A stretch of DNA of 64,000 nt from G965279355 sp965279355 (GTDB lineage: Bacteria > Pseudomonadota > Alphaproteobacteria > CACIAM-22H2), in assembly GCA_965279355.1 (NCBI GenBank), contig OZ257155.1, positions 1,116,001 to 1,180,000 of the forward strand, read 5' to 3'. The position numbers and the translations under genes were made by a program. Below the pieces are notes generated by a model. The model saw only the letters and a program-made list of their open reading frames with translations, made no database searches and was not told the DNA's origin. This document shows, in pieces, positions 41,086-49,973 of this stretch (its first letter is position 1; each line of letters begins with the position of its first letter).

Positions 41086-41204
41086 TGTCATCCCGGCGAA
41101 AGCCGGGACCCAAAAATCCCGCCAGTGCCGAAGAACCCAAGAGACGTCCCAGTGTACGTCGGAGCCGTCCCGTTATCTGGGTCCCGGCTTTCGCCGGGAT
41201 GACA
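41086..41204. repeat. Paired palindromic repeat (REP/MITE-like), copy 2
   Basis: Perfect 27-base inverted arms at 41086-41112 and 41178-41204 enclose 65 bases. Each arm folds as CCCGGC-GAAA-GCCGGG, and the ends are TGTCATCC and GGATGACA. Compared with the copy at 19.9 kb, stem bases have changed in pairs (CCCAGC/GCTGGG to CCCGGC/GCCGGG), so pairing is kept. The middle shares ACGTCCCxGTG. It lies between panB and the pirin gene, both rightward. Confidence 0.87.
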
Positions 41205-41308
41205 ATTGCTGTTATTGAAGCGTTGGTTTGAAAGCCCGGTATCCCCGCAGATACCTCGTATCGCCGCCGCTTCTTGCACCCGTATCCGCTGCGGGCCACA
41301 TTGATGGC

Positions 41309-42172
41309 ATGACCCAAGCCACCGCCACAAAATCCGCCCCTTCCGCCACCGTGCGTTCCGTCGCGCGGATCGTCACCGGCCAGCCGACCAGCGATGGCGC
41401 CGGCGTACGCCTCACGCGTGTGATCGGCACGCAGGCGCTGCCGAACCTCGATCCGTTCCTGATGCTGGATGAGTTCCGCTCCGACAAGGCCGACGATTAT
41501 CTCGCCGGCTTTCCGGATCATCCGCATCGCGGCTTCGAGACCGTCACCTACATGCTGGCCGGGCGCATGCGCCATGGCGACCACATGGGCAATGTCGGCC
41601 TGCTCGGGCCCGGCAGCGTGCAGTGGATGACGGCCGGTCGCGGCATCGTGCATTCGGAAATGCCGGAGCAGCAGGACGGCCTGATGTGGGGCTTCCAGCT
41701 CTGGGTGAACCTGCCGGCCAAGGACAAGATGACGGCGCCGCGCTACCAGGACATTCCGGGCGACAAGGTTCCGGACGTCGAAATCCCAGGCGGCCGCGTT
41801 CGCTTGATCACCGGCACTGTCGGCGGCGTCAGCGGTCCCGTAACAGGTGTCGCCACCGACCCGATCTATCTCGACGTGGCGCTCGACGCCAATGCCCGCT
41901 TCGAGCACGCCGTGCCGGCGACGCATGCCGGTTTCGTCTATGCGTATGAGAACGACATCCGTGTTGGCGATCGCGAGGTCAAGCGCGGCCAGCTTGCCGT
42001 GCTCAGCGACGGCGATGTCGTGAACGTCGCTGCCAGCAACACCCCCGCCCGCTTCATCCTGGTCGCCGGTCGCCCGCTTAAGGAACCGATCGTGCAGTAC
42101 GGTCCCTTCGTGATGAACACCAAGGCCGAGATCATCCAGGCGGTCGAGGATTTCCAGGCGGGGCGGTTCTAG
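41309..42172 (+). CDS. Pirin family protein (bicupin)
   Basis: The 287-residue protein is a pirin. The N-terminal cupin metal ligands are visible as His-His-x-His-like sequence in GFPDHPHRGFETVTYML and MRHGDHMG; VQWMTAGRGIVHSEMPE is the family's most conserved block. The C-terminal cupin ends in FILVAGRPLKEPIVQYGPFV and MNTKAEIIQAVEDFQ, as in quercetinase-like pirins. Some pirins oxidise flavonols; others regulate metabolism. The ATG at 41309 was chosen because upstream codons lack a ribosome-binding site and family similarity. A hairpin follows the stop. Confidence 0.9.
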   Translation: MTQATATKSAPSATVRSVARIVTGQPTSDGAGVRLTRVIGTQALPNLDPFLMLDEFRSDKADDYLAGFPDHPHRGFETVTYMLAGRMRHGDHMGNVGLLGPGSVQWMTAGRGIVHSEMPEQQDGLMWGFQLWVNLPAKDKMTAPRYQDIPGDKVPDVEIPGGRVRLITGTVGGVSGPVTGVATDPIYLDVALDANARFEHAVPATHAGFVYAYENDIRVGDREVKRGQLAVLSDGDVVNVAASNTPARFILVAGRPLKEPIVQYGPFVMNTKAEIIQAVEDFQAGRF

Positions 42173-42178
42173 CCGTTT

Positions 42179-42201
42179 CCCTCTCCCCGTTGGGGAGAGG
42201 G
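42179..42201. terminator. Hairpin between convergent genes
   Basis: CCCTCTCCCC (42179-42188) and GGGGAGAGGG (42192-42201) form a perfect ten-base-pair stem with a GTT loop. It lies seven bases after the pirin stop and before the stop of the convergent MetE-like gene, so it probably ends both transcripts. No clear T-tract is present. Confidence 0.55.
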
Positions 42202-42215
42202 TCCTCATCCTTCCC

Positions 42216-43370
42216 CTACCGACCCCACAACTCCTTCGTCGCGATCCGCGCGCCTTCGGCGAGGCTTTCGAACTTCGCCCACATGATGGAGGAATGGACG
42301 CGCTCCACTCCCTCCGCCTGCGCGAAGCCGCAATCGGTGCCGGCGATGACGTTCTCGCGGCCGACCAGCTTCGCGTAGCGCACGATGCGATCCGCGACGA
42401 GGCGCGGATGCTCCACGGACACGGTGTGATGCGTGACCACGCCGGGGATGAGGATCTTGCCGGCGGGTAGTTTCACCTTTTCCCAGACCCGCCATTCATA
42501 CTCGTGCCGCACATTCGCGGCCTCGATTGAATAGGCGCCGGCTTTCACCTTCAGCATGAGGTCGACGATGTCGTCCAGCGGCGCGTCGGAGATATGCGGC
42601 ACATGCCAGCTGCCGAAGCAGATGTGATAGCGGACGCGGTCTTCGGGGATTCCCTCCAGCGCGCGGTTCAGCGCCTCGATGCGCAGTTCCGCCCAGTCGC
42701 GGTAACGCTTGGGGCTTTCCTGCATGTAGTGATCGTACATGTTGGCCAGCACCGCATCGTCGACCTGCAGCACGAACCCTGCTTTGTAGATTGCCTGGTA
42801 TTCGTCACGCAGCGCATCGGCGATGGCGAAGACATACTCGCGCTCAGATCCGTAGTGCTCGTTGATCGCGTCATAGCCGACGCTGGCTGGCGCCACCGCG
42901 GTGTAGAACGCCTCTTCGACCTTTACGCCGCTCAGTGCTGCCTTGAACTGCTCAAGGCCGATCCGGATGCTGTCCTTATCCTTGTAGACAATGGGACCAT
43001 CGCAGATATCGGCCGGCACACCACTCGCCGCGCGCGGAAAGTGCTGTGCGATGTATTCGGCAAACCGGATCCGGTCGCGGCCCAGCCAGTAGGCCGGCTG
43101 CAATTTTCCGGACCGTGGCTTGAACCCGCTCATCCGCCCCAGGGCATAATTCGCCCAGCTCGATTTTCCGAACTCGCCCTCGTTGACGATATCGATGCCG
43201 GCGGCGGCCTGGCGCTTCACCACATCGGCAGTCGCCTCCTTGAGCACCTTTTCATAGTCCTGCTGGTTCCCGCCGCCGTTTCTGACCGCTGCAGCGCTTT
43301 CCATCAGCGTCTTGGGCCGGATGATGCTGCCGACATGCGTGGTGAGGATTCTGTTTTCGCTGCGCTTCAT
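42216..43370 (-). CDS. Single-domain MetE-like zinc methyltransferase (second copy)
   Basis: The 384-residue protein is another stand-alone version of the MetE catalytic half. Zinc ligands are H249 and C251 (VRYHICFGSWHVPH), E283 (YSIEAANVRHEYEW) and C347 (VIAGTDCGFAQ). THVGSIIRP at the N-terminus is the usual opening. It differs widely from the copy at 26.6 kb, so it is not a recent duplicate. It follows a group D flavin monooxygenase by 21 bases on the same strand. The pairing suggests transfer of a methyl group from a substrate or intermediate of that oxygenase to a thiol acceptor, but this is a hypothesis. Confidence 0.87.
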   Translation of the reverse strand: MKRSENRILTTHVGSIIRPKTLMESAAAVRNGGGNQQDYEKVLKEATADVVKRQAAAGIDIVNEGEFGKSSWANYALGRMSGFKPRSGKLQPAYWLGRDRIRFAEYIAQHFPRAASGVPADICDGPIVYKDKDSIRIGLEQFKAALSGVKVEEAFYTAVAPASVGYDAINEHYGSEREYVFAIADALRDEYQAIYKAGFVLQVDDAVLANMYDHYMQESPKRYRDWAELRIEALNRALEGIPEDRVRYHICFGSWHVPHISDAPLDDIVDLMLKVKAGAYSIEAANVRHEYEWRVWEKVKLPAGKILIPGVVTHHTVSVEHPRLVADRIVRYAKLVGRENVIAGTDCGFAQAEGVERVHSSIMWAKFESLAEGARIATKELWGR

Positions 43371-43391
43371 GTTCGTTTTCCGGAATGAATC

Positions 43392-44582
43392 CTAATCGCT
43401 GATACCGAACCGTGTTTTCGCCGCCTTGTACTGGATGCGATCCATCTGCAATGCGGGATGTGTATTCAGCACCGCCATGTTTCGAAACACACGGCCGATC
43501 GGCTGGCCGCTCTTGGCCGCGGCCGACGTCCCGGCGGTCCGGTAGATCAGCTCGACGGCATTCCATGCCATGCGCACGCAGTGCTGCTCGATCAGGGTCA
43601 GGCGCTGCTCGCGCGCCTCGTCGAACGCGTCGCCGCCAGCGGCCTGCTCCTGCGCGTAATCCATATAGTCTCGGCCGGCCTGAATGAGAGCGGCTTCTGC
43701 CGTCGAGATCAACGCCAGCGCTTCGCCATAGTAGCGCTGATACTCCGGATCGTGGCTGCGCTCCTTGAACGGCGGATAGAGCGTCTTCTTCGTCGCCATC
43801 ATCTCTTCATAGTGGTCAAGCGCCCCGCGCGCGGCGCCGACCGCGACCGCCGCCGCCTCGCCGATCAGAAACGGCATGACGCGACCGGAATACATCGGAT
43901 TCGCATGGATGCCGGTCGGCCGTACAGCCGGTTCGGCGCCCCGTCCCGGCCCCGCCGCCGCGATGGTCAGACTTGACGGCACGAATGCGTCCTTCGTCAC
44001 GACGCATTTGGACCCGGTGCCTCGCATGCCCATGACCTGCCAGTCATCGACGATGTCGAACTGGTCGCGGCGCAGCAGGAAATGGATGATCCTGTCGGTG
44101 CCCTCCACGATGGCCCCGCTGGTCACGTGCGTGGCGATGTCGCAGCCGGATGCCGAGACAAACGATCCCGTCACCCTGTAACCGCCCTCAACCGGCACCG
44201 CCTTGCCGGGCGGCGCGAACGCAGCCGGGCAGCGGAACTCGCCCGCCGTCCCGTAAACCTCGGTCTGTCCTTCATCGGAATAACTGGCGATCAGGATCGG
44301 ATGGCCAGCCGTCAGCGCCACGACCCAGCCGGTCTCGCTGCATCCGCGCGCGAGCTCCATCATCACCTGATAGAAGGTCGGAACGTCGAACTCATAGCCG
44401 CCGAAGCGGCGCGGCTGCACCGTGCGATAGAAGCCGAGCCGGACAATCTCGGCATTCACGTCTTCGGGCACGCGGCCCGCCGCTTCGCAATCGGCCTGAC
44501 GCGCGCGCAGCAGCGGCCGTAGCTCAATGGCGCGCCGGATCAGCTGGTCCGGTGTGAGATCAGGCTCAGGCGGCTGCAACAC
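43392..44582 (-). CDS. Group D flavin-dependent monooxygenase (acyl-CoA dehydrogenase fold, HsaA-like)
   Basis: The 396-residue protein has the acyl-CoA dehydrogenase fold used by two-component flavin monooxygenases such as HsaA and HpaB-like enzymes. Conserved blocks are GFYRTVQPRRFGGYEFDVPT, ARGCSETGWVVALTAGHPIL, YRVTGSFVSASGCDIATHV and DWQVMGMRGTGSKCVVTKDA. The catalytic Glu of real acyl-CoA dehydrogenases is not in its usual place, as in the oxygenase branch. It needs a flavin reductase, which is not present nearby. It lies between an orphan peptide-type binding protein and the MetE-like gene, all leftward. Substrate unknown; phenolic or N-containing compounds are likely. Confidence 0.85.
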   Translation of the reverse strand: MLQPPEPDLTPDQLIRRAIELRPLLRARQADCEAAGRVPEDVNAEIVRLGFYRTVQPRRFGGYEFDVPTFYQVMMELARGCSETGWVVALTAGHPILIASYSDEGQTEVYGTAGEFRCPAAFAPPGKAVPVEGGYRVTGSFVSASGCDIATHVTSGAIVEGTDRIIHFLLRRDQFDIVDDWQVMGMRGTGSKCVVTKDAFVPSSLTIAAAGPGRGAEPAVRPTGIHANPMYSGRVMPFLIGEAAAVAVGAARGALDHYEEMMATKKTLYPPFKERSHDPEYQRYYGEALALISTAEAALIQAGRDYMDYAQEQAAGGDAFDEAREQRLTLIEQHCVRMAWNAVELIYRTAGTSAAAKSGQPIGRVFRNMAVLNTHPALQMDRIQYKAAKTRFGISD

Positions 44583-44684
44583 GACGTCTTGTTAACTCCT
44601 GCGGGGCAGCCCGGTGTGTCGGCATCCGGATCGGGACTTCAACAGCCCCGATCCGACGCGGCCGATCCTTAAGCCTGGCGGTCC

Positions 44685-46250
44685 TTATGCCTGCAGCCAG
44701 ACATCCCCCAGCTTCGGCGTGGTCAGCATGTTGTCCTTGAAGTTCTGCACCTTCGGCGACCGCAGGGTGACGCCGGCGGCGATGAACTGCACGAGCTGCA
44801 GTGCCTGCTCGGTTACGAACTTCTGGAGCTTCGCGAAGGCAACCTTGCGGGTGGCCTCGTCCTGCGCCTCCATTGTCGCATCGAGCAGCTCACGGAAACC
44901 GGGCAGTTCGACCTTGCCGGCATTGCGCAGCGCGTCCTTGCCGAAGAGCTGTTCATACGCAAGGCTCGGATCGGGGAAGCCCCCGGCCGGGCTGATATGC
45001 ATGGAGCCCTTCTTTTCCATCATGAAGTTCTGCATCGCCTGCGCCGGCTGCACCGGCGTCAGCTTGATGCGGATTCCGACCCGGGCCATCTGCGACATGA
45101 GCAGTTCCTGGCGCTGCATGGCGAGCTGATCGGCCCAGCCAAAGGATTCGATCTCCAGGCCGTTGGGATGACCGGCCTCGGCGAGCAGCTTCTTCGCCTT
45201 CTCCGGATCGTAGTTGTAGTAGCTGGCCGTCGCCGGATCGCAGGCCCAATGCGACTTCGGCAAAATGACGCTGGATGCCTCGCCCAGACCCAGGGTGATG
45301 ACCTTGTTGAACTCCTCGCGGTTGAGCGCGTAGTTCATCGCCTGCCGCACCCGCACATCGTCGAGCGGCGGCTTCGCATAGTTCAGGAAGACGCCATAGA
45401 AGACCAGCGACGGCATGACGTGGACCTCTACGCCGCGCGCCCGTTCGGCAATCGCCTTCTGCGGCGGCTGCAGGTTGAGCGCCAGATCGGCCTCCCCTGA
45501 AATGACGGTGCGCGCGCCGGTGTTGAGCTCGTTGATGATCTTGATCTCGATCCCGTCGAGATACGGCAGCCCCTGTTTCCAGTACTTGTCGTTCTTGACC
45601 AGCTTGATGCTCGCGTTGTCCTGCCACTCGACGAACTTGAAGGGACCGGTGCCGACGGCCTGACGGTCGAGATTGGCCCCGCCTTCCTTGATCAGCTTCG
45701 GCGATACCATGAGGCCGATACGGTTGGTCAGCATCACCGGCAGGCCGGCGTTGGGGCGATTGAGCCGGTATGTGACCTGATTCGGGCCGGTGATCTCCAC
45801 CTTGTCGACGGTGCTGAGATCGGATTTCACGTTCGAGCGCGGATCGTTCTTGTAGCGCTCGGTGTTGATGACCACAGCCTCCGGATTGAAGGGCGTGCCG
45901 TCATGGAACATGACGCCGCTCTCCAGTTCGAGGACCAGGGTCTTCGGATCGGTGAACTTCCACGACTTGGCGAGGCCGGGACGCAGCGCCAGCGTGGACG
46001 GCTCGAAATCGATCAGCGCGTCGAAGATCTGATACAGCGTGTCGAAGTCAGGCAGATTGCGGCCGGTCATCGGATCGATCGCCGCCGGGTTGAACGGAAT
46101 CGACACGCGCAGCGTCCCGCCGCGACGCGGGGTTGCCGTCTGGGCGGCAAGACCGCCCGGCAGCATGGTGGCGCCGGCCACGACGGCGCCGGCCTTGATG
46201 ACATCGCGGCGGGCAAGCTTGGGCCCGCGATTTCCGTTTCGAACTTTCAT
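44685..46250 (-). CDS. Family 5 ABC solute-binding protein (peptide/nickel type)
   Basis: The 521-residue protein is a DppA/OppA-type periplasmic binding protein. A twin-arginine signal (LARRDVIKAGAVVAGATMLP) precedes the mature part GGTLRVSIPFNPAAIDPMTG. Typical blocks are LRPGLAKSWKFTDPKTLVLE, GVMFHDGTPFNPEAV and ARVGIRIKLTPVQPAQAM. No cognate permease or ATPase gene lies in the window. It follows the branched-chain-type binding protein gene on the same strand after 46 bases. With a flavin monooxygenase and a MetE-like enzyme downstream, it may deliver their substrate. Confidence 0.9.
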   Translation of the reverse strand: MKVRNGNRGPKLARRDVIKAGAVVAGATMLPGGLAAQTATPRRGGTLRVSIPFNPAAIDPMTGRNLPDFDTLYQIFDALIDFEPSTLALRPGLAKSWKFTDPKTLVLELESGVMFHDGTPFNPEAVVINTERYKNDPRSNVKSDLSTVDKVEITGPNQVTYRLNRPNAGLPVMLTNRIGLMVSPKLIKEGGANLDRQAVGTGPFKFVEWQDNASIKLVKNDKYWKQGLPYLDGIEIKIINELNTGARTVISGEADLALNLQPPQKAIAERARGVEVHVMPSLVFYGVFLNYAKPPLDDVRVRQAMNYALNREEFNKVITLGLGEASSVILPKSHWACDPATASYYNYDPEKAKKLLAEAGHPNGLEIESFGWADQLAMQRQELLMSQMARVGIRIKLTPVQPAQAMQNFMMEKKGSMHISPAGGFPDPSLAYEQLFGKDALRNAGKVELPGFRELLDATMEAQDEATRKVAFAKLQKFVTEQALQLVQFIAAGVTLRSPKVQNFKDNMLTTPKLGDVWLQA

Positions 46251-46296
46251 AATATCCTCCCTGTTTCTCTGGATTTTTACGCTGCGGCCGATCCGC

Positions 46297-47496
46297 TCAG
46301 CGCTTGACGGCGTTGTCGAGCTTCCACGGATCCTTGACCATCGGGATCGTGGCGATGTCGACGTTGGTCAGCTTGCCATTCACCTTCTCGATCCGGCGGA
46401 TGTACATGTTCTGGACGATGTCACGCTCCTCCGGATCGATCATGATGGGACCGCGCGGGCTGCGCAGCGTCTTGCCCTTCATCGCATCGACCAGCTTGAG
46501 CCCGTCGGTCGAGGCGCCGACTTCGCGCAACGCCGTGTAGATCAGGTTGATCCCGTCCCATGCGCCGATCGAGCCGATGTCGGTGACGCCCTTGTCGCCG
46601 AACATCTTGCGCAGCTGGTCCTTCATCTGGATGTTCTCGGGCAGCGTGTTGGTCTCGGTGTAGTGGTTGACCGAGATCGTGCCGATCACGTCGTCGGTGA
46701 AGTTCGGCAGATAGAGTTCGGCGAACTCGCCGCCGCCGAGCAGCTTGATGCCGGCCGCCTTGAGGCCGCGCTCGACATAGGATTTCACGAACGAGATCGA
46801 GGGCGAGCCGCCCGGCTGGAACATGTAAATGGCGTCAGGCTTGGCCTGCATCGCGCGCTCCATGTAAGCGGCGAAGTTAGTTTCCTGCAGCGGCGTGCGC
46901 GCGGAACCGATGATCTCGCCGCCGCCCGCCCTGAACGCCTTGTGGAAATAGGTCTCGGCGTCGTGGCCCGGCGCGTAGTCGCTGATGATCGTGTAGACCT
47001 TCTTGATGCCGTTATCGGCCGCCCATTTGCCCATCGAGGCGCCCCATTGCGGCAGGGTGTTGCTGGTGCGGACGTAGTAGGGCGAACCGCGGGTGATCGA
47101 GGCCGTCGCCGCGTTCATGATGACGACCGGCACTTTCGCCTGATTGGCGATCTCGCCGACCGCCATGGCATGCGGCGACAGCTCAAAACCGGCGAGCATC
47201 TTCACGCGGTCGCGCAGCACCAGTTCCTCGGCAAGCTGACGCGCCTTGTCCGGGCCGGCGCTGCCGGCATCGCGATAGATGAGCTGGACTTCGATGTCCT
47301 CACCCTTGGGACCCTTGAGCGTCTTGCCGTTGATCGCCTGATAGGCCTCGATCGCGTTCTGGAACTGGGTGCCCCAGGTTGCGAACGCCCCCGTGTAGGA
47401 CGCGATCAGACCGATCTTGAAAACCTCGGCTGCCATGGCGGGTGTCGCGGAAAGCACGAGGCCCGCAACGGCCAGGAACTGAATGATCCGTTTCAT
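46297..47496 (-). CDS. Branched-chain-amino-acid-type ABC solute-binding protein (LivK-like)
   Basis: The protein of about 399 residues has a signal peptide (MKRIIQFLAVAGLVLSATPA, cleavage near AMAAE) and the periplasmic binding protein type I fold of LivK/UrtA-like proteins. Recognisable blocks are FKIGLIASYTGAFATWGTQF, DAGSAGPDKARQLAEELVLR, VPVVIMNAATASITRGSPYY and KVYTIISDYAPGHDAETYF. I chose the ATG at 47496; one at 47508 would add four residues. It is preceded by a MarR gene (16-base gap) and followed by a binding protein of a different class, without any liv permease or ATPase nearby. Aromatic acids are frequent ligands of such proteins. Confidence 0.9.
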   Translation of the reverse strand: MKRIIQFLAVAGLVLSATPAMAAEVFKIGLIASYTGAFATWGTQFQNAIEAYQAINGKTLKGPKGEDIEVQLIYRDAGSAGPDKARQLAEELVLRDRVKMLAGFELSPHAMAVGEIANQAKVPVVIMNAATASITRGSPYYVRTSNTLPQWGASMGKWAADNGIKKVYTIISDYAPGHDAETYFHKAFRAGGGEIIGSARTPLQETNFAAYMERAMQAKPDAIYMFQPGGSPSISFVKSYVERGLKAAGIKLLGGGEFAELYLPNFTDDVIGTISVNHYTETNTLPENIQMKDQLRKMFGDKGVTDIGSIGAWDGINLIYTALREVGASTDGLKLVDAMKGKTLRSPRGPIMIDPEERDIVQNMYIRRIEKVNGKLTNVDIATIPMVKDPWKLDNAVKR

Positions 47497-47511
47497 CGCT
47501 ATCTCCATAAC

Positions 47512-48213
47512 CTAGTCGGTGATCGTTTCCGTAAATTCGGATTTCCGCGCCGCGGTCGCGCGCGATGGCTTGTTTGCCCGCGCCTTTCGCGGCGCAGATG
47601 CGTGCCGGGGTTTGGCGCTCTGCGATGCTTCGTGATCCTCAGCCGCCTTCAGCACTTTCCGGAAGGCGGCATAGAACGCGGCCCGCTCATCGGCATCGAG
47701 CGCGCCGAGCAGCACCATCTGATGGCGCTGCGCAACCGGCAGCGCCTCCTTGACCAGTTTCTGTCCGCGCGGCGTCACCGCGAATTTGGTCTGAAATTCC
47801 GCCTCGCCGCGCCGCCGCGGCGCCTCGCGCCGGATGCGCGTCTGCGCCACAAGGCTCTTGGCAACCAGCGCCGGCAGGGTGCGGCTCACTTGCCCGCGAT
47901 CCATGGTCAGGATTTCGCAGACTTCGTTGAAGCTGCTCGGCGCGGTGACCGCCAGCGCCACCAGTACGCGCCATTCCGGGATGGCCAGTCCCACCGCCTC
48001 GGTATAGCCGGGCATGAGCGAGCGCTTGATCAGGCCGCCAAGCCGTCCCAGCAGGAAGGTCGGGAAATCGAAGACATCGAGATGCTCGCCGCCGGCCCCG
48101 GGCTCGCGCCAGGGATTGGCCGCGATGGCGCGCGTCACCGGCGACTTTGCCGGACCTGCGGTGCCATTTTTTTCATCAGGACGAGACTTCAACGCGATCC
48201 TCCCGGACGCCAC
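47512..48213 (-). CDS. MarR family transcriptional regulator with basic C-terminal tail
   Basis: The 233-residue protein has a MarR winged-helix core: IPEWRVLVALAVTAPSSFNE, VCEILTMDRGQVSRTLPALV (recognition helix) and SLVAQTRIRREAPRRRGEAE (wing). It is longer than most MarR proteins, with about 60 extra N-terminal residues and a Lys/Arg-rich tail (RKARANKPSRATAARKSEF). It is the first gene of the leftward unit MarR-LivK-SBP5-flavin monooxygenase-MetE-like, so it probably controls that unit in response to an aromatic or related ligand. Confidence 0.87.
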   Translation of the reverse strand: MASGRIALKSRPDEKNGTAGPAKSPVTRAIAANPWREPGAGGEHLDVFDFPTFLLGRLGGLIKRSLMPGYTEAVGLAIPEWRVLVALAVTAPSSFNEVCEILTMDRGQVSRTLPALVAKSLVAQTRIRREAPRRRGEAEFQTKFAVTPRGQKLVKEALPVAQRHQMVLLGALDADERAAFYAAFRKVLKAAEDHEASQSAKPRHASAPRKARANKPSRATAARKSEFTETITD

Positions 48214-48265
48214 CGTTTACCGGCAGTCGGTTCCTCAGCCTACGACCACTTTTTGATAAGTCAAC

Positions 48266-49048
48266 TTAATCGCGGCCAGTGGGTGTCGGTGGGGGCTGCG
48301 GTGGGGGCGACGGTGGGAGCACGGCGGCCAGGTCCGCCGCGGTGAGCTGCCGGTATTCGCCCGGCGCCAGATCGTCCGGCAGGTCGAGATTGCCGATGCG
48401 CTCGCGATGCAGTCCCACGACCTTGTTGCGCACCGCCGCAAACATGCGCCGGACCTGGTGATAACGCCCTTCGGTCAGGGTGACGATGGCGCAGGTTTCG
48501 GAGATCACTTCCATCTGCACCGGCAGCAGCGGCTTGTCGTCCCCTTCCAGCATCAGGGTGCCGGAGGCGAACGCGTCCGCCTCGCCGCCATGCATCGGCC
48601 ATTTGAGCGTGGCGCGATAGCGCTTGGGGACGTGGTTCTTGGGCGAGATGATCCGGTGCAGCAGCATTCCATCATCGGTCAGCAGCAGCAGGCCGGAGGT
48701 GTCCTTGTCGAGCCGGCCGATCGTCGAGAGCGCCGGATCGCGCGCCAGGAAGCGCGGCGGGAACAGGCTGTAGACCAGCGGCCCCGGCTCCTTGCGCGAG
48801 CAGGTCACGCCAAGCGGCTTGTGCAGCATGAGAGTCATGCCCGGCGGCGGATCGAGCGGCTCGCCGTCGATCTTCATCCGCTCCGGCAGGTCGGGCGCGA
48901 TGGCGATGTGCCGGTCCGGTTCTTCGAGGACCACGCCGTCGAGCGTCACCAGCCCGTCTTCGACCATCGCCTGCACCTCACGGCGCGCGCCATAGCCCAT
49001 GTTCGCCAGCAGCCGGTCCAGGCGCAGCGACGTCGGCAGCCTGCTCAT
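48266..49048 (-). CDS. RsuA-type rRNA pseudouridine synthase
   Basis: The 260-residue protein combines an N-terminal S4 RNA-binding domain (LRLDRLLANMGYGARREVQA) with a pseudouridine synthase domain of the RsuA/RluB/E/F family. The catalytic Asp lies in IGRLDKDTSGLLLLTDDG, and KRYRATLKWPM and GRYHQVRRMFAAVRNKVVGL are the usual partners. It isomerises a uridine in ribosomal RNA, probably 16S U516. Its ATG overlaps the stop of the upstream methyltransferase gene by four bases (ATGA). The C-terminal tail is Pro-rich (PPSPPPQPPPTPTG). Confidence 0.9.
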   Translation of the reverse strand: MSRLPTSLRLDRLLANMGYGARREVQAMVEDGLVTLDGVVLEEPDRHIAIAPDLPERMKIDGEPLDPPPGMTLMLHKPLGVTCSRKEPGPLVYSLFPPRFLARDPALSTIGRLDKDTSGLLLLTDDGMLLHRIISPKNHVPKRYRATLKWPMHGGEADAFASGTLMLEGDDKPLLPVQMEVISETCAIVTLTEGRYHQVRRMFAAVRNKVVGLHRERIGNLDLPDDLAPGEYRQLTAADLAAVLPPSPPPQPPPTPTGRD

Positions 49049-49965
49049 GTCTGGGCTTCGTAGATCTTGTAGCGCCCCGCCTCGATCTTGGGCGTGACGC
49101 GCTTGTACAGTTGCTTCATCACCGCTTCATACGGCAGATGCCGGTTGGCGACCAGCCACAGCCGGCCGGCCGGCCGCAACACCGCCGCCGCGCGGCGGAT
49201 GAACCCCTGTCCCAGTGCCTTGTCCTCGGCGCCGCCGTCGTGGAAGGGCGGATTCATGACGACGAAGTCGAGGCTCGCGGGCTGGATCCCGGCGCGCTCG
49301 ACGTCCGCCCAGAGAAAGTCGGCGCGCGGATCGTCGATATTGCGCCGCGCGACATCTATGGCGCGGCGGTCGCTGTCGGTCAGGATAAGGTTCGTCACCG
49401 AGGGCGATGAAAGTACGGCGCGGGACAGCACGCCGATGCCGCAGCCGAAATCAGCACCACGGCCGGTCAGCACGGGAAGATGCTGGATCAGCAGCGCGCT
49501 GGCCGAGTCGATCCGGTCCCAGCTGAACACGCCGGGCTGCGACCACAGGCCAAGCGCGTCGATGCGGCGTGGCGCGCCGTCGGCAATCGCCGCCTCAATA
49601 CCGGTAAGCACCTTTGGACGTTTCGTGCTGCAGATCCGGTAGTGACGTTTTCCTGTCACCTCAATCGCGCAGCCGAAGGCCGCAAGCTCCCCTTCAATGC
49701 GCGCGCCGCCTTTATCCTTGAGCGCCAGCGCAACAAGCGGCGCGCCTGTCGCAAGGCCGCGCAACGCCAGCGCCAGCGTATAGCGCCGCTCCAGCGTGCC
49801 CGGCGGCGCCAATACTGTCATGCCGGTCAGCGTCGCCCCCGGCTGGTCCTCCAAGGTCGCCGCGCCGGGAATCATCGGGGAAAACTGGACGGCGTCCGCC
49901 GGCACTGGCACAAGCTCCAGCGGCGGCAGGCCGTAGACGCCCGTCTCTTTTTTCGAATCCGCCAT
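49045..49965 (-). CDS. RsmC-like rRNA guanine-N2 methyltransferase
   Basis: The 306-residue protein has an N-terminal degenerate half and a C-terminal SAM-dependent domain, as in RsmC, which methylates G1207 of 16S rRNA. The SAM motif is GADFGCGIGVLSRAVLSS with the acidic LILTDSDRRAIDVARRN. The amino-methyltransferase motif NPPF is in FVVMNPPFHDGGAEDKALGQ, and GRLWLVANRHLPYE follows. Length is a little below the enterobacterial protein. Its stop overlaps the RsuA-type gene by four bases, and the unknown 106-residue gene lies eight bases upstream, so the three form one operon for RNA modification. Confidence 0.87.
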   Translation of the reverse strand: MADSKKETGVYGLPPLELVPVPADAVQFSPMIPGAATLEDQPGATLTGMTVLAPPGTLERRYTLALALRGLATGAPLVALALKDKGGARIEGELAAFGCAIEVTGKRHYRICSTKRPKVLTGIEAAIADGAPRRIDALGLWSQPGVFSWDRIDSASALLIQHLPVLTGRGADFGCGIGVLSRAVLSSPSVTNLILTDSDRRAIDVARRNIDDPRADFLWADVERAGIQPASLDFVVMNPPFHDGGAEDKALGQGFIRRAAAVLRPAGRLWLVANRHLPYEAVMKQLYKRVTPKIEAGRYKIYEAQT

Positions 49966-49973
49966 CCGCCGTC

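Noticed and set aside
46039..48345. 768-codon plus-strand frame opposite LivK-type and MarR genes
   Set aside because: It spans three genes with strong signal-peptide and domain evidence on the minus strand; composition is that of an antisense frame.
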